A DNA stretch of 64,000 nt from the NCBI GenBank assembly GCA_013396755.1, contig VWZF01005181.1, positions 1,333,257 through 1,397,256 of the forward strand, in the 5' to 3' direction. A model generated the notes under the pieces. It was not told the DNA's origin and ran no database searches. It was given only the letters and a program-made list of their open reading frames with translations. This DNA is from Sclerurus mexicanus (Eukaryota; Chordata; Aves; Passeriformes; Furnariidae). A program made the translations under genes and the position numbers. This document shows positions 47,301 to 57,804 of the stretch, piece after piece. The first letter of the stretch is position 1. Each line of letters starts with the position of its first letter.

Positions 47301-49654
47301 TTCCTTGCAATAGTAATTTCTGTTCTCCAGTGCCTACATTTACTCCATTATAGGCGTTCATTAAGGACTGAGTTCTGTGATAAGAATTTTAGTGTTGTAT
47401 GTATGCATTTTAGAGCATTTTCTTCATCCATAGACATGAAATATGGTGCTTTCTCATGTCATTGTACTCTGTAAGTTAGAAAGTTATAGTTACTTGGGTG
47501 TGAATTAAGACTCAATACTCTAAAATCAGAATAATCCAGAGTGCTAAATAAAACACTTTCCCTGTAAAAGTTGATCATGATTTTCTCGAAGCTATTTAAA
47601 CACTTATTTTGCATGTATCCAACATATTCCTTATACTTTCCTCTATATCTTAACTGAGCAATGGCTAATTTATTGTATACACACCTGAACTGATCACACT
47701 CTATCAAAATCCCCCCAAAATATTAGGGGGGGCTCTGTGAGGACTGAGGGAGTATATTCCACATAATTAAGGAGATAATGGGTACCAGAGTGCTCAAACC
47801 TTAGCCTTTCAGTCCTGATTTCAATAGTTCTTTGCACGTGGACTTCATTCCTCTCATTTCTCCCTTTACTCTGCTGATGGGACGTGAAGTGAGTTCTGTG
47901 ATAGAGGAAATCTATGAGGTTTCTGCTAAGTGTGCCCTATGGTGATATCATAGTAGAGAAATGTTTCATTTGTAGGTCAAAGAATGTGTTTTGCCACTGG
48001 TAGTTTGTAGTATTTTTTGCACCAGCTAATCCCTTTGACTCTTGGCCCTCCATTAGGGGGTTCCTTAGCACATGAAGTACGGGAGATGGAATCAAATGGA
48101 GTCAACATAAAAGTCAGTATTTGCACTCTGATATTTCTATGTATTTTTTTCTGAGAAGCTGTTTTTATTGCACCTGTGAAAGATAAATCCTTGATTTTTA
48201 ATTTTTATTATTTATTTTATTTTTTTAATATATGGAACTTGAAGCACGTTCAGAAGCAGAGTTAATATAACTTTTCCTGAATGATGTAGCTACAAAGAGG
48301 TCACGGCACTGGGCAAATATGGTAATGAAGACAGCAACATAAGCGCTTTTGAAGTATAGGTTTAGCACAGGACAAAAGACATGGTGAATCAATCTTTGTC
48401 CTGTTAACCATGTGTTAAAACTGGTGGCCTGTTGATGTACTTGTCACAGTGTTCAAGACTAGATATGTCATTAGCTGTCTTGCACTCCACAGTGCACAGG
48501 CATGCACAACTGAAATCCTGGATTTTTAAGAAAGATTGGTGATATGGAACAAGGACTGGAGTTCATTTACATTGTGAAGTGAGAAGTAGGGAGAGCAATT
48601 CAAATTTTAGTACTTCACATGATACATGCTTCTAGGAAAATAGTAACATAATCACTTCTGTAGCATTCCCATTCATGTCACAGCTGAATAAAATCACGGC
48701 AAGATGGGTTAAGTTTTATAAGGTTTCATTTTATATTGTAAATATAAAAATACTAGAAATAGAGAAAGAACCGCAATGTATATTAATCAGAGTAAAAGAG
48801 ATGCTCAGTGAATGACTATTCACCTATTCCTTTGCTTCTGCATTTTTTCTTCCAGGCTTTGGGATGCTGAAGTGTTTTTAAGTGCATCTTTATTCCAGAA
48901 GCAATTTAAATACAGATTTGCATGTTCATTTGTGTCTTGGATTAATTAAAGGTCATTATTTTGGGAGGGATTAAGGGATACGTGCAGTTTCCATGGGATG
49001 AACCTCAAAAAGATTTCAGTGATTTATCCATTCATGTGCATGTGTGTGTGCATATAAAGTATGGTACTTAAACATCTATTACGGAAAACAGCACACTGGG
49101 GATTTGGGTAATAGATCATTTTAATGTATGAATAGGCTACATCCCTAACTACTAGTTGGGAAGGGTTAGTTTGTATGGGAAGGGGGCTAAAGTAAATGGC
49201 CAAGAAAATTTATAGTGTTGCAATTCAACAAAAATATTGATTAGAAGATGAGGAACTCCATTTTTATAAACTTAACTAACACTGATTGTTTGATTTCAGC
49301 TAGTAGTCTGTCAGGGAGAAATAAGAACTTTGAGCCTGGAGTGGTGTAGAGGGGGGGAAAAAAATCAAGCTGGCAGTATTCTAGGGAAAAAAAGTACAAA
49401 AAAACCCAAATCCAAAAATACTAAGATAATTTTCCAGAAGAGTCAAAGGCTAAATATTTAAAAGGGGATAGAAAATGTCTGTGTTTGTTTTGTTTGTATT
49501 ACTATATAGTTACCTGTCTGGAAATTATATTTCAACAAGCAACTGCTGTATTTATTGGCTTATATTTTATTTTGCTAATATTCTGCTCGTGTCCTGTATT
49601 TCCATAGTAATCATCTAATAATCTGTTCCACAAAATAGTAGGTTGCCAAGATCC

Positions 49655-49880
49655 ATTTAGAGCCGTGAGTGCTTTGGCCAAAGGTCACTGCTGGGGGAGC
49701 TCTGCTCCGCAGTGTGCAGGTGCCACTCGTGCCACAGCCATTAAACATGAAACTAAAATCAATTTCACTGCATCTTTGCAAGCTGGCAAACATAGTAGTC
49801 ACCTCAGCAGAAAAAAAAAGACAACTTGCACACATAGCATACCTTTATAAAGAGCTGGAGAGAGTATGAAAGACGTTTTG
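49655..49880. promoter_or_regulatory. Possible regulatory element with HNF4/COUP-type DR1 site
   Basis: GGCCAAAGGTCA at 49676-49687 fits the direct-repeat-1 pattern bound by HNF4, RXR heterodimers and COUP-TF. It sits in a moderately G+C-rich stretch (GAGCTCTGCTCCGCAGTGTG, GTGCCACTCGTGCCACAGCC) that stands out from the AT-rich flanks. There is no repeat and no convincing exon, although frames in both directions overlap here. A single 12-base match is weak evidence. Confidence 0.25.
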
Positions 49881-50917
49881 AAGAGACTCTAACTCTGGTT
49901 ATATCCCCAAAACCAGGTGTCGTGTTGTCTCTGCTGCCATCGTTCAGGACATCTCTGCTGTATTTGTATATCACGATATCAAGTGACTTGCCAACAATAG
50001 TCTGACGAATTTGCTTAATGCAGCAAGGTTTACAGTGGTATCAGAAAGAGTCTCAGAGTATGAACTTCTGATTCTGGGTTAAAAATGACACAGTGTGGTT
50101 CCTCCTCAGTATGTGATCCACCATGAATCTACGCTTTCAGGCATTTCCATGCTAGAGGTTCTGCTCCACCTCCTTCCCTCACTGGTGTCACAGAGAAGAC
50201 AAACTCCTGAAAAGCTTTTTCTCCTGAACTTGAGATGATTCATCAGGAGGATGACAATGTCTTTCAGGTTGTTTAGTTAAAGGGCACTCAATTAATCAAT
50301 GCGTTAATTTTAAAAAATCACTTGAATAATAATCAGTTGCCATAACAGTCTTGGTTACTTCAAAGTCAAATTCTAATTCATGGTGAATTTAACAAAAGGG
50401 AAAAAATCCCTAACCTCTTTGGCCCATGAGAGCAATTTAAGTTATATGATTAAGTGGTACTTGGTTCTTTATATGAGTTGGTTATTTTTCGTTTCTTCAG
50501 GGTCTTCACCTGATTTTATCCTTATTGTTTCTATTCATCAGTGGTTTACAAGCACAGTAGTATAAGGCTTTGAAGTAGCAGTGACACGTGTTGACCTCCC
50601 TGGATTATGTCACATGCTGTAAGTACTCATCTTTTACCTCAAAGCCTCAAGCGTTCTCAGGGCCTCAGTCAGGAGCCTTCCTTCTCTGACACAGATATCT
50701 GAAGCAAGAAAGAAGCTGCAATTTTGCCTGGAGGTCCTCGCCCATTTAAATAGTCTTTGGACTGGGGAGTTATCCATGGCTCTGAAGAGTGGTGAGGAGC
50801 TGCTGCTGAGGTGCACCCTGCAGGACATGGTCTCTCCTAGATGCCTGTCACCCACCCTGGCTGCTGGGAAAGCATTTCTCCCTTCTCTCACGTGCTTTCT
50901 TGGTTGTGGATCACTTC

Positions 50918-50931
50918 AGTTTCCGTTTCCT
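50918..50931. promoter_or_regulatory. Consensus interferon-response-type motif (ISRE)
   Basis: AGTTTCCGTTTCCT fits the ISRE consensus AGTTTCNNTTTCNY at every fixed position. It lies in a unique, moderately G+C-rich segment (50600-51000). A match this good is expected by chance roughly once in several windows of this size, and no promoter is visible nearby. Confidence 0.2.
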
Positions 50932-51417
50932 TCTGTGAAACTTGTCTTGGGCAAGGTGGCCACTACTGAGTGCTTTTAATTTGACATTTTCTTTAGAAGC
51001 TATCAACGTCCCTGGAAATAACATCTGTCAGGGAGGTGGCAAACTGGGAATGGGGTGCCTGCCCAGCCGTAGCATAACAAGACCGCAGGGCACAATTGAC
51101 TAGAGTGAACAGGAAACTTTCTGAGCCATTGATCCACAAGCCCACATAATGTGTGAAATTGGAAATGAAGCCTGTCAGAGGAAGCTAGCCATATATTTTT
51201 AGATTATGTTCGTAAAAACTACCCTCAACCATTTTTTGATAGAAATTATTTTTTGTTTCTTCTTTTTTTTTTTTTTCTGGAGACTGTGTTTTGTAGGGTT
51301 TTTTGGGTGGTGGGGTTTGATTTCTTTAAGTTATTTCCTACTAGTAAAGAGTGTAGTTTTATCTTTTAAAATCATTTTAGTAAGCCAGTTTCTCTTTCAC
51401 GTGGCATAGCTTTATGT

Positions 51418-51447
51418 GTAAACACGTAAACATAGGTAGCTGTTTAC
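51418..51447. promoter_or_regulatory. Cluster of three forkhead-type sites
   Basis: GTAAACA occurs at 51418-51424 and 51426-51432, and its reverse complement TGTTTAC at 51441-51447: three perfect core sites for FOX factors in 30 bases. The first two are spaced by one base. Chance clustering in AT-rich DNA is possible. Confidence 0.25.
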
Positions 51448-53539
51448 ATAAATGGCTGTCAGAGGCCAACACTAAGAAGCATTTTAAATTATAATTTTGG
51501 AGGGTAGAACTAAACACCAGGTAGGACAAGAAAGAGTGCCGAGACCTATTTATAAATGAACGTGTACCTGCATCCTTAGGAGAAGTTTAATCTCTTCCCA
51601 TTTACTTTCTTATTATGCTCATAAATATCAGTTGGTTTCCCCAGAATTATTTTTGATTAGCATGTATGTGAAACAGTCCTAGAGGCTATCATATATTCCT
51701 CTTTTGTAATTCTTCCTTCTTTTTGAAGGGTTATTACTGTACCATTTTGGTATTTCCTAACAGAGGTTTCCTAACGGCTCTGAAAAGTTTGTTGGAAGCT
51801 GCAGCATTCCTGCTTCAAGTATTTTCTCATCCTCTGAATGGATTTTTCTGTCTCATTTGCCAAAACAACCTATGAAATAAGGTGGCTAGGCTTTCAGCAT
51901 ACCTACCTGTTTGTTTAGTCCATCCACTCCTAATGAGCCGTAGAAATTACCTCTTTTTGTCTTATTTGGTATGAAGAGTGTCAGTAATGGCAATTACACA
52001 GGGTATTTAAAATGAAAGACCCTCACTAAAGAGACAGCAGGTCGTTCCTGTAGGGCCATTAACTTTTATGCAGATTTGAGAACAAAGATCTTCCACTTGT
52101 CTCTGAGATGATGAGAAACAAACTAGAGTTCTAACTTACCTGATGGTTTAAAGAGTTGGCCACTGTAAAAGGACATTAATGAATTGTGATGTCATTTTAG
52201 TAAGAATTAAAAAGTGGACTAGATCATAAACATATATGGCTTTTCCTACCATCTCTTATGAATTTCCTGACTTTGGTTGCTGAAGACAAGTGTTTTTAAA
52301 TTGGTAGTGCTGTAAATAGTCTGTATTCTTAGCAGCAAACTAATTAGCTAGAAAAATCTAGAAAATTATGACCTAATGTTACACTTTATTACTTCTCAAG
52401 AGCACATTACAGCCAGTTTCCTGACAATTAGATCAATCCAATTTGTGTTTCAAGTTTGCTCTCTAGAGCAAATATTGCTATTTAATTAAAATTACTAATT
52501 TTATTTTTTTAAAAGAAAAAGAATAAAAAAGTAAGAAATCATCTAAACACACTCATTTATTCAACTAGTGAGCTCTTAATATGTATTGCATTAAGCATAG
52601 GAGAAAGAACCTTTGGTGTGTAAAGTTGTGACATTTCCTCCATCACCTTGTGTACAAACGGTATTTGTACTCTTTGGCACACAGAGAGAGAAAAGTTGTG
52701 CTTCCAGCTATAAAGATATTTACTGCAATTATAATCTTGATAGAAAATTAACTTGGCACCACTGGAATTTCTTGTAATTATTTTATTTAAACTTTATCTT
52801 CTAAATTTTTTTCATATATGCCGCTAAACTGAAACTTATTTGTGCACATCTCTAGCCCAAAGCCTTCATAAGCCTATAAAGATTAATAATTTTAGTACTA
52901 TCTCAGTGTTTCCAGTATTTCTGGTTCACAAAGCAATCTATGTTCTTTATAAATTACATATTTTTTCTTATTAGCATCATATAGATAAGTAGATTTGCCT
53001 GGATTTTAAAATGTTCAGATTTTGCTTGAGGAGTAAGAAATAATACTAATTTCTATTATTTATCCATTTCCCAATAACATATCAGACATTTTGCAGATGC
53101 AGAGCAAAAGTGCTCCTTGCCTCAAATATCTTATAACTTAGGCTACTTTATTTTCAGATGTAAGCTTCTCAGAAAATATTAAAATAGCTTTTCCAAAATA
53201 AAGCCTTTCAAACTTGTCTTGCAAATTCAACTAAAGACTTTCTCAGAGCTGGCTGATTTCTGATAGTAGGATTATTTCTGGCATGAGTTCAAACAAAACG
53301 GAGAGGCACAGGGCCACGTGCAGTTTTTGCTGGTTTAATTTTTTTGGTTTGGTTGGTTGTTGTTATCATGTTATCTACCAGGGTAGCACTTTTATTCAGG
53401 TGGTCAACACGGCCTGTTGAGCCTTTGATGATGCTTTAATATATGTATTTATTGTTTCATCCTTTTAATTCACAAGTTTCCTTCTTGAAGGGCAGAGAGT
53501 CAAATTCCAGCAGTGCTACATGAAGACCATCTAAAATAT

Positions 53540-53900
53540 GTCAGATAGAGGAGGGAGTACGTGGACCCTCGCTAAGTTATTAATTTATTTTTGTTGCAAT
53601 GATTCATCGTTCTGTCTGATCTTGCCCTCTTGGAGTCCGTGTCATTAATGAACATTGTCATGACACAAAATCAAAACTAATTTCATTTTGTAAGGGACAC
53701 CCACAGCTGTGACTCTTGCTGTAAATATGATCATGTTGTTTTTCTGTCATGATGATGAGTAGATGTAAGTAATGTTAATAAGATAGCATTTCTAGTAGTG
53801 ATAGGTGAGAAAGAGTTCAAGCTGCATTGTGTAAAGCATGGAGTTTATATAAATGGGCCGAGAGAGAGATTTCTCGCTATTCATCATATTAAGATAGTTC
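53540..53900. promoter_or_regulatory. Possible conserved non-coding element with Hox-type palindrome
   Basis: TCATTAATGA, a 10-bp perfect palindrome with an ATTAAT core, lies at 53642-53651. Nearby are GCAATGATTCATCG, TTAATAAGATAGC (a GATA-like site) and a few CpGs (TACGTGG, CTCGCT, ATCGTT, TCCGTG). The block is unique and non-coding. The element call is inference from motif density. Confidence 0.22.
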
Positions 53901-54747
53901 ACAAATCAAGTGGAGTGTTCTTTGCTTAATTTGAAACTGTTGGATTAGGTATTAAAAAAAACTAAAGTCAATATTATGAATCATGAAGGAAGCCTACTAT
54001 AAAGCTTTTCTACACCAGAGTAGGAGAACAGCTCTGGAACACAGGATTTATCAGTTGCCTTCAGTTATTTTTCCAGTATTTTTGTGAAATAAGGACAGAG
54101 TGCTCTAAGATTGCCATGTGTCACAACAGCAGCATGAGCAACTGAAAGGTTTAAAGAGAAAGATCTCATATCACCTACTATTCTTTGATAAAATCACCAT
54201 TGAAATGTAATAAAGGGTATTTATCTCCCAGTGCTCAAGGTAGTTTATTCATTTCTGAAATCTCCTGTCATCAATGGATGAATTGCTATGCCATAGTGTA
54301 GACTAGAGAGGGACAGAAAGTTAAAAATGATCAACCTCTCCCATGATCCCACAATCCCAGCTGGCCATCAATTTGTCTTCTTTTCTGTGATTAAGCTACA
54401 TGGGAAAGACTTGCTTTTTCTGTGCCAAACTTGCTCTCACATGCTGCATGACAGCTGTTAATGTTAAGTAATTTAGAGATTAATATAACCCAATCAAATC
54501 CAGGTCTCCCTGTTCTTTCATGGTCCTTTTTGAGGACTAGTCGTGAACTCAAACCTAGATTAGGCTGCTTGGATTCTTCTCTAAAGAAGCAGATCCATTT
54601 GGGCTGCTTTTTTTCTTGGCTGTGATAACTTTATTAATTGCATGTGGTACTATTTCTACTGTTCATTTTGGTTTTTTGATTATTATCTGTACTTCTAACC
54701 CTACAAATCAATGTGAAATGGTTTGGCACATAAATAGGTCAGCCGAG

Positions 54748-54897
54748 ACAAAACAAACACACAAAAGGCAAGCAAAAAACCCAACGAACAAACAAGCAAA
54801 TAAAAAAAACCCCAACGAAAATCACCACACCAAAGAAAAACAAAGAACAAAACAATACCAACCAAAAGAAAAAAACCCCAACCACACAAAACCCCAA
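54748..54897. repeat. A/C-only-like low-complexity tract
   Basis: About 150 bases consist almost entirely of A and C (roughly 92%, with three T and nine G by count), built from irregular AAAAC, AAACCCC and CAACGAA words. It is not a simple tandem repeat. The open frames crossing it (54616-54900 on the plus strand, 54701-54889 on the minus strand) owe their length to the absence of stops and are not genes. It could be a decayed poly-A tail with C substitutions or slippage products. Confidence 0.85.
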
Positions 54898-57699
54898 TGA
54901 AATAGCAATCAAACCCCTACTTTTACCTCTTCAATAAATTAGTCACCTTGGCATATGATTTTGTGTGCCTTCTCATTTGCAGGTTAGTGGCTGAAGTGGA
55001 GAACTGTTGGAAACAATTGTTTCTGTTCGCTGTCTAATTACAGAATATCCAACCTCTTCTCTCAGTTGTACCTCACCCAAAGGTTTGACTCCAAACCCTT
55101 TGCAACCATTATCAGAACATGAAAGTGCATCATTTTGATAGGTCTGTATCAACTATTTCAATCCCAACCCCTTCTTGTTTTCAGGTTATTGCTGCAAAAA
55201 AAAAAAAGCTAGCATTAGTCTCAACCCCCCCTAAAAATAATAAAAAGAAAAGTCTGGAAAGAAAAATTTTCATTGCATTTTTCTGAAACTCAAAAGGTTT
55301 AGAGTTCTCTCATAGAAGCAATCATTAAGGTATTTTATCTGGACCATGATCTTCTTAAGCAGTTCCACTTTCTCTTGAACGTGCAATAGTCTCATAAAAC
55401 AGTCTGTTGACTACCAAGATTAAAGACTAACAAAATAACAATTCAGCTTCTAATATAAACAGGCTGCAATGATCTAGTAAGTTTGAGGTCTGAAAATTGA
55501 TATTAAAGAAAATGTAGTTCTGGGGCTGTAATGCATTAGAAGTCATTCTTGATCTTTAAGTGCTCTAAGGATTGATTTTTTTTTAAGTTTAAGCTTTCAA
55601 ATATGCCTAACAAATAACTGAGTAGGAAGAAAGAATGGTAATCTAAGTGGCAGCTATAATGGTCTACAGAGCCCTTAAACTTTCAAAACAAATCTTAAAA
55701 GTACAGTAGATGAGGAAATGTGAAGGTAGGGTAACACGATGTAACTTGTTCAGCTCTTTACTGCCCCTGTTCTATTACATTGGCTTCTGGAAACTTAGAT
55801 GTTAAGATTAACTGATCATGATGAGTGTTCACCTCAGAAGAGAGGCATTACCTCTCTTTTCATGCTTCTCTCTATGAACATTACGATTGCAGGCTGGGAA
55901 TCCGAGAGGCACCATATAGTTACTGTGCATTATAGTTACTGTGTTACCTCAGTGGGGAAAGAAATGCCAATTTCTTCCCTCTACAGCTTTTATTCCCCTT
56001 AGTAATTTCTGTTTGGGCAGATACTCATAGGAATGTTTAATATATTAACCAGTGTTAATCCTCATTTCTAAGGCCAGCTTTGAGCGAGAAGGGAAGATGA
56101 GTCCCAGTTTTCTGGTGGCCTTAGCCTGTACTCCAGAGGAATCGTTCTCAGAGCATGGCACATTGATACGGGCATTTTCCAGATTCTCTTGTCTTCCCTT
56201 CCCATTTGATTCATGTTTTGGAGATTACCTTTGCTACTCATCAAAGCTTTGTAGCAATTTTGAGAGAGAATTTAAAAGAAACCCAAACCAACAACATAAA
56301 CACAAATCCGGCCAAGGGTATAGTGCTACGCTTTAGGGTGAGACTGTAAGTTGCTGCAAATCATCCCTTTTTGACTCTTCAGCATGGCTGTCTCCTCCCA
56401 AGACAGGGATTGACATCCATGCTTGTGTCCTTTGATGAGGAATGTACTTTGCTCTTAAAGAAGATTTTCATTTAATATTTTCCCTTCCTTCTTGTTCACT
56501 TTGCATGGTGTAAAGGTGAGTTAAGAACATTCAGCACTAGCCAGCCTGTAAAGCATGTCGTTTTGGGTGAGGCACTGCTTGTCATGAGAAAAATCCAGGT
56601 TGCTTGTTAGTACCGAGGCTCTCTTGTCCTTGCTTTCACCGGGGTAGCACGGGCCAGGATTTTCCTCCTATGAGTGAATAAAATGTGAAAGGTATAGCTC
56701 TGCAGCTGCTTTGTTTTTGTGGAAAGTCTCCTGACAGTGAAGTACTGTGCAATAAGCAGCTGCAGAATCAGGCCCTTTGTACACATGCGCTTGTAGTAAT
56801 CTTGAAAGAAATAGAACGGGACCTGCAAAATGGCACTTCAGCTCAAAGCAAAATCCAACGTCTTCCATCTGCTCCCTGATCTTGCAGCTGCAGTGAATTA
56901 TGATGTGCTGTCACATTTATAGGGTGATTTCATCAACTGATTTATTTAATTAATTTAGATTTAACATTGTACAAAGGGTATGTGATAAAGTGGTGTAACT
57001 CTTTCCTCAGCCACCACACCAGCCAAGATTTATTTTAAGTATCCTCTGCCTCACTGTGTCCTCCCTTGTTCTTTTCAAGCAGCAGCCAAGAGAGAGTTCA
57101 AAACAGCTGATCAGACCTAAAGCTGCTTAACTAACAGTGCTGCCATGGAGCAGAACTGGCAACCTCAGTCTTGTATTATGATGTTGGAGTTAAAACATCC
57201 ATATATTTTTGCCACCAAAAAGTATTTTTCACACTGTAGATGTTCATACAGTAGGTGTATCCCTACTGACTCTTGAATGCACAATGTTTCGTGTAGAAGA
57301 ATGAATGCACCTGGGCCCAGATTGTTACTTGGGGTGTTTACATTTTTAGGAATATGCTTCTTGGATACAATCTTGAAATGGCATAGAACATTCTGTGTTC
57401 TTCTACTTTGTGTGGAACAGTGGAATCTGTAGGTGCTAATAGGTAAAATCAGTAGCATTACAAATCCATACCTGTGATTTGGTGCCATGTTGGTTGGAAA
57501 AATAAGAGACTCTTTCCTGGTGATGGTTTCAATAATCATAGCACGTTTATATGATGCAGAAATAGAAAATTAGGGCACAGGTTTTGGCAGCAGTTTGTAT
57601 GCAGATGCAGGGATGCAGATCTCTGAGCTGAAAAACTTCATATCAAATAGATAAGATGAGTTAACAGAACAGAGGTATTTCAAATTTAGTATATTCTGA
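54898..57699. other. Non-coding stretch, no gene seen
   Basis: Unique DNA with an A12 run at 55196-55207. The minus-strand frame 57165-57539 (124 codons) is one of the longer ones in the window but has no recognisable domain and no supporting splice context. A slightly CpG-richer patch lies near 56610-56660. Confidence 0.55.
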
Positions 57700-57804
57700 T
57701 GTACGTACATATATACATATGTGTATATATCTATATGTACATACATATTCATATGCATACATACACATATGTATACGTAGGTACGTACGTGTGTGTGTGT
57801 GTGG
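57700..57804. repeat. Compound microsatellite (GTAC / TA / CATA / GT)
   Basis: About 105 bases of alternating purine-pyrimidine sequence: GTACGTACATATATACATAT, then TATATCTATATGTACATACA, further CATA units, GTACGTACGT and a (GT)n end. Alternating purine-pyrimidine DNA can adopt unusual structures and is highly mutable. The small frame through it is not a gene. Confidence 0.88.

Larger units (their letters stand above)
44329..54747. other. Long non-coding stretch with scattered regulatory candidates
   Basis: AT-rich unique DNA with no further exon candidate I would defend. An intact polypyrimidine-AG at about 45367-45379 leads into an open frame that ends within 21 codons without a good donor. 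A T14 run lies at 51263-51276. The stretch 52320-53250 is very AT-rich. Regulatory candidates are listed separately. Confidence 0.5.

Noticed and set aside
57165..57539. 124-codon minus-strand open frame
   Set aside because: No domain, and composition is like the surrounding non-coding DNA.
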